Positions 27,134 to 34,405 of a stretch of 34,405 bases of DNA are shown here, piece by piece. Position numbers and translations under genes: made by a program. How positions within the stretch are numbered: the first letter of the stretch is position 1; the number at the start of each line of letters is the position of its first letter. Under the pieces are notes generated by a model that ran no database searches, was not told the DNA's origin, and was given only the letters and a program-made list of their open reading frames with translations. Where the stretch lies: positions 1 through 34,405 of the IMG/VR virus record IMGVR_UViG_3300027508_000024; one strand, given 5' to 3'. Source of the DNA: a virus.

Positions 27134-27562
27134 GTGAAGATAGAACAGATTGACGGCATCCAAGACGAGCCACAGGCGCAGCTAGAGAAGAAGAAAGCTG
27201 GCAGACCTAAAGGTATTTACGGTTTAAAGCGTCAGATACAGGAGTACGCAAGGAATCCTGAGCTTGCGTTGCCCAAGACTGACAGCCAGAGAATCAAGGA
27301 CTTGAAGGATATGCTTATCAGGTCGAGTGGTAAGGATGTTGTGGAGAAGATGATTTCAATTGCGTTGAACGACAACCACCCTGCTCAGATGGCGGCTATC
27401 AAGATGTGTGTGGACAGGACACTTCCTATATCCATGTTTGACAAGGATAAAGGCCAGAGGAGTGCAGTCAACATCACAATCACTGGCATAGGCGCACCTA
27501 CAGTAGAGGCAACTACGATTGATCCAGACGACATCCAAGACGTAGAGGCTAAGAATGGCTGA
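27134..27562 (+). CDS. Terminase small subunit
   Basis: A 142-residue basic protein with AGRPKGIYGLKRQI near the N-terminus, a DNA-binding-type segment, then helices (DVVEKMISIALNDNHPAQMA) and an acidic C-terminus that could contact the large subunit. The GTG start has AAGGA eight bases upstream. It overlaps the large terminase by 8 bases and lies immediately next to the origin-like region, where a packaging site is commonly located. The family call is from position and composition. Confidence 0.75.
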   Translation: MKIEQIDGIQDEPQAQLEKKKAGRPKGIYGLKRQIQEYARNPELALPKTDSQRIKDLKDMLIRSSGKDVVEKMISIALNDNHPAQMAAIKMCVDRTLPISMFDKDKGQRSAVNITITGIGAPTVEATTIDPDDIQDVEAKNG

Positions 27563-28814
27563 CTTGAACTTTGCGCTCCTCCCTTGGCAACAGGAAGTCT
27601 ACGCCGACAAGACGAGGTTCAAGGTTGTCGTAGCTGGACGGCGGTGCGGTAAGTCTAGGTTAGCTGTCACGACACTATTAATAGAGGGGTTGAGTTGCCC
27701 TGCTGGTAGTGCGGTGCTATACGTTGCCCCTACCCAAGGTCAGGCTAGGCAGATCATTTGGGATGTACTCTTGGACATTGGCAGGGAGATCATTCAGTCT
27801 AGCCATGTCAATAATATGGAAGTGACCTTGATTAACGGCGCAAAGATATATGTGAGGGGATCAGACAGACCTGATACCTTACGGGGTGTCAGCTTGACTT
27901 ATGCGGTGTTGGATGAGGTAGCTGACATTAAGCCTGAGACTTGGGAACAGGTGATTCGTGCGTCACTGAGTGATAAAAAGGGTCGGTGCATGATGATCGG
28001 GACTCCCAAGGGTAGGAACTGGTTCTACGATTTGTACAACTTGGGTCAGGATGGTAGTGATCCTGATTGGAAGTCGTGGCACTTCACTACCAAAGACAAC
28101 CCCCTGATAGACCCTGATGAGATTGAGTCTGCCAAGAAGACCCTGAGTTCCTTTGCTTTCAAGCAGGAATACCTTGCCAGTTTTGACAATGCTGGCTCTG
28201 ACGTTTTTAAAGAAGAATGGATTAAATATGGAGAAGAACCTGAACATGGCTCGTACTACATTGCTGTCGATCTGGCAGGGTTTGAAGAAGTGGCTAGACA
28301 AGCTGCTAATTCCAAGAAAAGGCTAGATCAGACTGCCATTGCTGTTGTTAAGGTAACAGAAGATGGCAAATGGTTTGTTAAAGAGATTGTTTACGGGCGG
28401 TGGGACATCAGGGAAACTGCGGCTACGATCCTGTTGAAGATGCGGGAATACCGACCTTTGAGCATTGGAATTGAGCGTGGAGCATTAAAAAACGCAGTTT
28501 TGCCGTATTTGAGTGACTTAATGCGTAAAAATAATGTATATTCACACATAGTTGACTTGACGCACGGCAACAGGAAAAAGACTGACAGGATTATCTGGAG
28601 TCTCCAAGGACGGTTTGAGCATGGGCGTATTGTGCTGAACTCTGAGGAAGATTGGGATGAATTCAAAGATCAACTCTTGATGTTTCCAGCCCTTGGTGTT
28701 CATGATGACTTGCCTGATGCCCTTTCCTACATTGACCAACTGGCTGTAACCTCATACTTTGTTGATGACCAAGAAGATGAGTGGGAGCCTCTAGATATTA
28801 TTTCGGGGAATTAA
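27555..28814 (+). CDS. terL: Terminase large subunit (packaging ATPase-nuclease)
   Basis: A 419-residue motor protein. Walker A is AGRRCGKS (27-34); Walker B is in TYAVLDEVADI (about 115-122); GTPKGRNW follows as the coupling motif. The C-terminal nuclease keeps acidic residues in IAVDLAGFE, IGIERG and VHDDLPDAL. It pumps DNA through the portal and cuts it from the concatemer. It is the best gene for placing this phage in a phylogeny. It ends directly before the portal ATG. Confidence 0.95.
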   Translation: MADLNFALLPWQQEVYADKTRFKVVVAGRRCGKSRLAVTTLLIEGLSCPAGSAVLYVAPTQGQARQIIWDVLLDIGREIIQSSHVNNMEVTLINGAKIYVRGSDRPDTLRGVSLTYAVLDEVADIKPETWEQVIRASLSDKKGRCMMIGTPKGRNWFYDLYNLGQDGSDPDWKSWHFTTKDNPLIDPDEIESAKKTLSSFAFKQEYLASFDNAGSDVFKEEWIKYGEEPEHGSYYIAVDLAGFEEVARQAANSKKRLDQTAIAVVKVTEDGKWFVKEIVYGRWDIRETAATILLKMREYRPLSIGIERGALKNAVLPYLSDLMRKNNVYSHIVDLTHGNRKKTDRIIWSLQGRFEHGRIVLNSEEDWDEFKDQLLMFPALGVHDDLPDALSYIDQLAVTSYFVDDQEDEWEPLDIISGN

Positions 28815-30875
28815 ATGGCAACAGATAAAGAAGTCAAACTTGAACAGAACGAATTTTATGAGCCTACTGAGGCTGATAAAGAACTGACCGATTTCATCAC
28901 TAGCCACTGCGACAAGTGGCGTGACTACAGAGACACTAACTTCCTGCCCTCCTACCTAGAGTACGAGCGCATCTTCCGTGGTCAATGGGCATCTGAAGAC
29001 AAAACCCGTGAGTCAGAACGCAGCCGAATCGTAACTCCTGCTACTCAACAAGCAGTCGAGACTCGTCACGCTGAGATCATGGAAGCCATCTTTGGTCAAG
29101 GTGACTTCTTTGACATTGAAGACAATATCCAAGATGTAAACGGGAATCCCATTGATGTTGAGATAATTAAGGCTCAACTCACTGAGGATTTCAAGAAGGA
29201 CAAAATCAGAAAAGCTATTGACCAGATTGAATTGATGGCTGAAATCTATGGGACAGGCATTGGCGAGATTGTTGTCAAGACTGAAACTGAGTATGTTCCC
29301 TCGACTCGACCTATTCCTAATCAACAGGGTCAGGCAGCTATTGGCGTGATGGAGCGAGACAGAATTTCTGTCAAGATCATGCCTGTCAACCCCAAGAATT
29401 TTCTATTCGACCCGAATGGTACTTCCATTGACGATTGTATGGGGGTAGCGATAGAGAAATACGTTTCAATTCATAAGGTTGTGCAAGGTATTGAACGTGG
29501 AATCTACCGTAAGGTGGACATTGGTACTGCCAGTGAAGATACTGACCTAGAACCTACCCAAGAAGTAAGCCAGTATCAGGATGAGAAGGTTCTTTTGTTG
29601 ACTTACTACGGGCTAGTTCCCCGTGAGTACCTTGAGAACATGAAAGAGAACAAGGATATTGTTGAATTGTTCCCTGAAAACTCAGCGGCAGAAGACTACA
29701 CCGACATGGTTGAGGCTATTGTCGTGATTGCCAATGATGGAATGCTGTTAAAGGCTGAAGAAAATCCATACATGATGAAAGACAGGCCAGTTCTGTCTTA
29801 CCAAGACGATACTGTGCCAAACAGGTTGCTTGGTCGTGGTACGGTGGAAAAAGCATTCAATATGCAAAAGGCCATTGATGCTCAGACCCGCAGCCACTTA
29901 GATTCACTGGCATTGAGTACCTCCCCCATGATGGCGATGGATGCAACTCGCTTGCCTCGTGGTATGAAGTTTGAGGTAAAGCCTGGAAAAGCTATTCTGG
30001 TCAATGGTTCTCCTAGCGAAATTTTGTATCCGTTTAAGTTTGGACAGACTGATCCAAACAACCTTGCAACTGCCAAAGACTTTGAGCGAATGTTGCTACA
30101 AGCTACAGGAACTTTAGACTCCAACGGCATGATTAGCCAAGCTAGTCGTGATGGTGGCGGTATGTCGATGGCGGTTGCCTCCATCATCAAGAAATACAAG
30201 CGTACATTGGTAAATTTCCAAGAAGATTTCTTGATTCCATTTATTAAAAAAGCTGCTTTCAGGTTCATGCAGTTCGATCCAGAGCGTTATCCGTCTGTGG
30301 ACATGAACTTCATCCCAACCGCTACTTTGGGCATCATTGCACGGGAGTACGAACAACAGCAATTCATTGGTTTGTTGCAGACTTTGGGTGCAAATACTCC
30401 TGTTTTGCCTATTTTGCTTAAAGGAATTGTTGGAAACAGCAGTTTGTCTAACCGCATGGAGTTGATGGCGGCATTGGATCAGATGATGCAGCCTGATCCA
30501 CAAGCTCAACAGATGCAGCAAGCACAACAACAGTTGGCTATGCAAGCGGCACAGGCTCAAATTGCTGTAAACACTACTGCGGCAGAGCAAAACAGGGCTG
30601 AAGCACAGAAATTGATGGTTGAGACTCAGTTAATGCCTCAAGAAGTGCAAGCAAAGATGACTGCAAGCCTGACTAAGAATCTTCCTAATCAGGATGATTT
30701 GTCTTCTAAAGAGTTTGATAAGCGGGTTAAGATTGCTGAATTGATGCTTAAAGAGTCTGATATTAAGAATAAGTCTAAGATTGTCGAGTTACAGATGGCT
30801 GACAAAATAAATGCTCAGTCTCAAGTAAAACAAGACTTTCTTGAAAAACTGACTAATGGGCTGAAGAATGGCTAA
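28815..30875 (+). CDS. Portal protein
   Basis: A 686-residue protein, close in size to the large portals of P22-type podoviruses. The N-terminal half has the usual mixed fold (SRIVTPATQQAVETRHAEIM, YGTGIGEIVVKTETEYVP, NPKNFLFDP), then GRGTVEKAFNMQKAIDAQTR, a helix associated with the portal wing/stem. The C-terminus is a long Gln-rich coiled-coil barrel (about 555-685). It forms the dodecameric ring for packaging and tail attachment. It follows terL and overlaps the fibre gene by 8 bases. Confidence 0.9.
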   Translation: MATDKEVKLEQNEFYEPTEADKELTDFITSHCDKWRDYRDTNFLPSYLEYERIFRGQWASEDKTRESERSRIVTPATQQAVETRHAEIMEAIFGQGDFFDIEDNIQDVNGNPIDVEIIKAQLTEDFKKDKIRKAIDQIELMAEIYGTGIGEIVVKTETEYVPSTRPIPNQQGQAAIGVMERDRISVKIMPVNPKNFLFDPNGTSIDDCMGVAIEKYVSIHKVVQGIERGIYRKVDIGTASEDTDLEPTQEVSQYQDEKVLLLTYYGLVPREYLENMKENKDIVELFPENSAAEDYTDMVEAIVVIANDGMLLKAEENPYMMKDRPVLSYQDDTVPNRLLGRGTVEKAFNMQKAIDAQTRSHLDSLALSTSPMMAMDATRLPRGMKFEVKPGKAILVNGSPSEILYPFKFGQTDPNNLATAKDFERMLLQATGTLDSNGMISQASRDGGGMSMAVASIIKKYKRTLVNFQEDFLIPFIKKAAFRFMQFDPERYPSVDMNFIPTATLGIIAREYEQQQFIGLLQTLGANTPVLPILLKGIVGNSSLSNRMELMAALDQMMQPDPQAQQMQQAQQQLAMQAAQAQIAVNTTAAEQNRAEAQKLMVETQLMPQEVQAKMTASLTKNLPNQDDLSSKEFDKRVKIAELMLKESDIKNKSKIVELQMADKINAQSQVKQDFLEKLTNGLKNG

Positions 30876-31992
30876 CATCAGGGAACTAATCCAAAGCATT
30901 GAGGCAAATGACTCATCTTTTGATGAGAAGTTAGACGCTATCAATAAGATGGAAGAAACCTTGGTGGCTATGCGCCAGCAAGAAGAACAAGCCGTTCAAG
31001 ACAATGTTGACTTGATTGTTGAAGCCATCAAAGTGATGGAAAACAAAGTCACCGCACAACTAGAAGTTGCCAAATCCATAGTCCCTGAAAAGGGGGATAA
31101 AGGCGACAAGGGTGATAGGGGTTTAGATGGTCGTCAAGGCGTAGATGGTAAGAATGGGTTAAATGGTCGGGATGGTAAGAACGGGATAGATGGCAAGGAT
31201 GGTGTATCTGTCACTGATGCCAAGATTGACTTTGATGGTTCTTTGGTCATTACTTTGTCAACAGGGCAAGAGATTAATGTTGGTGAGGTGGTTGCTCCTG
31301 ACTTAGCAGAGAAGATCAAAGTTATTAGCACCATGTCTACCAATGGGGCGGTAGGCATCAAGGATGAGGGAACTTCAATCTCCACAGGTGTTAAGAACAT
31401 CAATTTTGTTGGGGCAACAGTAACTGCTACAAATTCAGGGGACGATGTAACCGTCAATGTAAGTGCAGGAACAGGAACAGTCACAAGCGTTGCGGCAACA
31501 GTCCCAGCATTTTTATCTGTTGCTGGCTCACCAATTACGACAAGTGGCACATTAGCAATCACATTGTCTGGTACTGCCTTACCAATAGCAAATGGCGGTA
31601 CTGGTGCAACGACATTGGCTGGTGCGTCTATTGCTACTTACTCAGGCACAGAGACATTAACTAACAAGCGTATTGACCCAAGAGTTACTTCAGCCGCATC
31701 TGCATCATCTTTAACCCCAAGCGTTGCAACGGCTGATGTTTACGCATACACGGCATTAGCAGCGGGTCTTACCATCAATGCCCCAACTGGAACACCTGTT
31801 GATGGCGATAAGTTGATGTTTAGATTGCTGGACAACGGCACAAGCAGATCATTAACTTGGGATGCAACCTACACAGTCATTGGTGTGACTTTACCAACAG
31901 CAACGACTATCAGTAAGACAACGTATGTAGGTTGTATTTACAACGCTAACAATACACGTTGGGATGTGATCGCAGTAACCACACAGGCATGA
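30868..31992 (+). CDS. Collagen-like tail fibre protein, 374 aa
   Basis: Modular: residues 1-70 coiled coil, 76-111 twelve Gly-X-Y triplets (GDKGDKGDRGLDG...) that can form a collagen triple helix, then a beta region with fibre-type repeats (GTVTSVAATVPAFLSVAG, LPIANGGTGATTLAGAS, TETLTNKRIDPRVTS) and a C-terminal compact beta domain. Such proteins form trimeric fibres on phage particles. It is coupled to the portal by an 8-base overlap and to the following small gene by ATGA. Confidence 0.85.
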   Translation: MANIRELIQSIEANDSSFDEKLDAINKMEETLVAMRQQEEQAVQDNVDLIVEAIKVMENKVTAQLEVAKSIVPEKGDKGDKGDRGLDGRQGVDGKNGLNGRDGKNGIDGKDGVSVTDAKIDFDGSLVITLSTGQEINVGEVVAPDLAEKIKVISTMSTNGAVGIKDEGTSISTGVKNINFVGATVTATNSGDDVTVNVSAGTGTVTSVAATVPAFLSVAGSPITTSGTLAITLSGTALPIANGGTGATTLAGASIATYSGTETLTNKRIDPRVTSAASASSLTPSVATADVYAYTALAAGLTINAPTGTPVDGDKLMFRLLDNGTSRSLTWDATYTVIGVTLPTATTISKTTYVGCIYNANNTRWDVIAVTTQA

Positions 31993-32159
31993 CCATGAAG
32001 ATTGACTTTTCTTTTTCATCGCAGTACGGCACATTTTCAGATGCTCTTCACTTGCCTGACGATCATGCATTTACAGATGCTGAGATTGAAGCCATGAAAC
32101 AGCAAAGGTTTGATAACTGGATTGCTGTAATTACTGCGCCTCCCACTGAGGGGGTCTAA
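31989..32159 (+). CDS. Small conserved fibre-associated protein, 56 aa
   Basis: The reading MTMKIDFSFSSQYGTFSDAL, then DAEIEAMKQQRFDNWIAVI, is compact with acidic and aromatic residues. A start at 31959 is possible, but the ATG at 31989 overlaps the fibre stop (ATGA). I recall similar proteins next to fibre genes in other phages. It ends one base into the next fibre start. Role in fibre assembly is a guess. Confidence 0.65.
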   Translation: MTMKIDFSFSSQYGTFSDALHLPDDHAFTDAEIEAMKQQRFDNWIAVITAPPTEGV

Positions 32160-34282
32160 TGGCTAATCGCTATTGGGTTCTTGGCACAGGTACTTGGGAT
32201 TCCACAAGCACAACAAACTGGTCTGCGTCATCAGGTGGAGCTGGCGGTGCATCTGTCCCAACTGCGGCAGACAATGTATTTTTTGATGCAAACTCAAATG
32301 TATTAGCCACCGCATTTACAGTCACTATGGCAAACACGCCAAGGGTCTGTAGAGACTTTTTAGCGTCAGGGCTTGATGGAACGATGACCCTTGCTGGTAC
32401 AAGCATTGGATTGACAGTATCAGGCAGTCTTACGTTTCAAGCCACAAACTTTACCCGCACATATACAGGCACAACCACATTTAACGCTACAACAACTGGT
32501 AAAACTGTAACTACTAATGGCGTTGCTTTTGGTGCAAGCGTAACTTTTGATGGTGTTGGCGGCGGTTGGACACTTGGTAGTGCGCTTAATTGCGGTGTTA
32601 ATTCGTTGACAATTACAAACGGAACTTTTGATACTTCATCGATAAGTAATTATTCTGTGACGGCAGATTCTTTTTCGTCTAGTAACTCAAATGCAAGAAT
32701 TATTAATTTAAATGCTTCAACTGTTACGTTAGGTGGAACTTCCCCCATAACTTTTACTACGTCTACAAATCTTACATTTAATGCCGGAACATCTCAGATA
32801 AACTTTACAAGTTCGTCATTGCTTTTTAATACGGGCGGGCAAACATTTCATAATGTATCTTTTTCCCAAATTTCAGGATTCACTAATATATCAGGTACGG
32901 CTACATACAATAATTTAACAATAGCAAGCAAAACATCTGTTGGACTTGGTAAATTTAATTTTTCTGCTGACCAAACAATCAGTGGGACATTTACAATAGG
33001 TGCTGGCACTACGGCATCTTGTCGCTACTTAATTAATTCTAATGTTATTGGTACTACTCGCACATTAACCTGTGCATCTATTGCGGCAGTATCTGATGTT
33101 GATTTTAGAGATATAACTATTGCTGGCGCACATGGCACGTTGTCAGGCACTCGACTAGGTGACTGTAAGGGAAACACCAATATAACTTTCCCTGCGGCTA
33201 AGACTGTGTTTTATCGTCAAACAGGTTCTGCCAATTGGGGTGCTACAGGCACAGGCTCTTGGTCTGCTACATCAGGCGGCGCATTTGACGCAACTCAGTT
33301 TCCATTAGCACAAGATACTGCGGTATTTCCTGCGGCTACATATCCTGCATCAGGTTCTACGACAACAATTAACGCTGACTACAACATTAGCACAATAGAT
33401 ATGTCGTTGAGAACGTCAAATACTATGACGTTGGCAACAGGCGTAAATGCATTATCAATTTATGGTAACTGGATAAATGGCACAGGAATAACAATATCGG
33501 GTACAGGATTGCTTACGTTTGCAGGGCGCACTACACAGCAAATTACAAGTTCTGCAAAAACATTTACTCAACCAATCACAATTAACAGCCCAAGTGGTTC
33601 GGTTACTTTGCAAGATGCTTTGACAACAGGCACAGGCGTAACAACAACGTTCACCAACGGCACGTTAGATTTAAATGGCTTTACATATACTGTTGGAACT
33701 GCGTTTACAACTACCACAGGCACAAAGAATTTAACATTTAATGGTGGAACATTAGTCTGCCCAGCCGCCACAACAACTGCATTTAACAACGCTGTTCCCA
33801 CAGGTTTTACCACAACCGCAGGGACAGGCACAGGCACGATTTCAATGACTGCCGCAACTGCCAAGACGTTTGTTGGTAGTGGCTCTACGTTTAACTGCAC
33901 ACTTAATCAAGGTGGTGCTGGTGCTTTGACCATTACAGGCTCAAACACATTCGGCAACATAACCAATACTTATAAAAGTACTGGCGCAACATCTATCCTG
34001 TTTACGGCGGCAACAACTAGCACATTTGCCGATTGGAATGCAAGTGGCGAATCCACAAGACTTTTAACAATTGGTTCTGTCACTGCGGCAAGTCATACGC
34101 TATCCAAGGCAAGCGGTACTGTAAGCGCAGACTTTCTGTCTATCAGTAGGTCTACGGCTACAGGCGGTGCAGGATGGTATGCAGGGGCAAATTCCACAGA
34201 TGGCGGCAATAACTCAGGATGGATATTCACGGCACCTCCTGCGCCTAGCGGCAGTAACAGCAATTTTTTAATGTTCTTTTGA
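32159..34282 (+). CDS. Large tail fibre or adhesin-like protein, 707 aa
   Basis: It starts MANRYWVLGTGTWDSTSTTN and WSASSGGAGG, a motif that recurs in part near residue 350 (TGSANWGATGTGSWSATSGG). This indicates two tandem modules. The rest consists of short beta-strand repeats rich in Thr, Ser, Gly and Asn, with segments like NGTLDLNG, resembling a beta-solenoid or passenger-like fibre. The C-terminus matches the partial gene at 1-657. It is probably the main host-contact fibre. A terminating FLMFF and a GAGGAAAC for the next gene follow. Confidence 0.85.
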   Translation: MANRYWVLGTGTWDSTSTTNWSASSGGAGGASVPTAADNVFFDANSNVLATAFTVTMANTPRVCRDFLASGLDGTMTLAGTSIGLTVSGSLTFQATNFTRTYTGTTTFNATTTGKTVTTNGVAFGASVTFDGVGGGWTLGSALNCGVNSLTITNGTFDTSSISNYSVTADSFSSSNSNARIINLNASTVTLGGTSPITFTTSTNLTFNAGTSQINFTSSSLLFNTGGQTFHNVSFSQISGFTNISGTATYNNLTIASKTSVGLGKFNFSADQTISGTFTIGAGTTASCRYLINSNVIGTTRTLTCASIAAVSDVDFRDITIAGAHGTLSGTRLGDCKGNTNITFPAAKTVFYRQTGSANWGATGTGSWSATSGGAFDATQFPLAQDTAVFPAATYPASGSTTTINADYNISTIDMSLRTSNTMTLATGVNALSIYGNWINGTGITISGTGLLTFAGRTTQQITSSAKTFTQPITINSPSGSVTLQDALTTGTGVTTTFTNGTLDLNGFTYTVGTAFTTTTGTKNLTFNGGTLVCPAATTTAFNNAVPTGFTTTAGTGTGTISMTAATAKTFVGSGSTFNCTLNQGGAGALTITGSNTFGNITNTYKSTGATSILFTAATTSTFADWNASGESTRLLTIGSVTAASHTLSKASGTVSADFLSISRSTATGGAGWYAGANSTDGGNNSGWIFTAPPAPSGSNSNFLMFF

Positions 34283-34289
34283 GGAAACA

Positions 34290-34405
34290 ATGACCCCAGA
34301 ACTACAAAAGTACTATGAAGACCGTTTTTCCATGATGTCTATGGACGGTTGGAAAGAATTGACTATTGATATTGACAATATGATAGAGTCACTCAATAAT
34401 ATAAG
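34290..34405 (+). CDS. Start of the gene homologous to 1110-1349 (3' truncated by window edge)
   Basis: The reading MTPELQKYYEDRFSMMSMDG continues identically to the 79-residue protein at 1110-1349 until the window ends. Here it starts straight after the fibre with GAGGAAAC and has no HNH gene in front. This represents the uninterrupted form of the locus. Confidence 0.85.
   Translation, partial: MTPELQKYYEDRFSMMSMDGWKELTIDIDNMIESLNNI
34320..34405. repeat. 86-bp exact direct repeat, copy 2 (at window end)
   Basis: Identical to 1140-1225. The window ends exactly within it, as expected where an assembly stops on closing a circle or entering a repeat. Confidence 0.9.

Overview
The window looks like the near-complete genome of a tailed double-stranded DNA phage of the short-tailed (podovirus) type that infects a Gram-negative host. 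The evidence is a full head module (small and large terminase, a 686-residue portal, scaffold, HK97-type coat protein), short-tail connector proteins, three long ejection-type proteins, a lysis cassette with an Rz/Rz1 spanin pair, and no tape measure, tail tube or sheath. No integrase, RNA polymerase, tRNA or DNA polymerase gene was recognised. The moderate, AT-leaning base composition and the style of the small genes suggest an aquatic proteobacterial phage. A betaproteobacterial host is a guess only.

Layout. 1-15982 (rightward): the C-terminal part of a tail-fibre gene, an endonuclease VII-type HNH gene, scaffold, coat, several small putative virion proteins, connector proteins, a tail fibre with two small partners, three internal virion proteins, small membrane proteins and the lysis genes. 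15936-18959 (leftward): a dense cassette of about 14 very small genes with ATGA-type overlaps, read from a strong sigma70-like promoter at 18992-19019. 18960-19111: a divergent control region. 19112-26440 (rightward): an XRE regulator, RuvC-like resolvase, PD-(D/E)XK nuclease, adenine/cytosine-N4 methyltransferase, SSB-like protein, C5 methyltransferase with a second long ORF in another frame, and primase-helicase. 26441-27133: a gene-free stretch with seven DnaA boxes and tandem palindromes, a likely replication origin or control region. 27134-34405 (rightward): terminase, portal, collagen-like fibre, large fibre and the start of the next gene.

The two ends are related. The fibre C-terminus at 1-657 is a diverged copy of 33.6-34.28 kb, and the last 86 bases (34320-34405) repeat 1140-1225 exactly. 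The simplest reading is a circular or circularly permuted genome assembled from two related haplotypes, one carrying an HNH endonuclease insertion. A true tandem duplication of the fibre end is the alternative.

The points most worth a second look are the HNH insertion that copies the first eight codons of its target, the DnaA-box cluster in a phage with a primase-helicase but no visible polymerase, the double-coded methyltransferase locus, the symmetric GACAAA repeats before 25551, and the leftward cassette of tiny nested genes.
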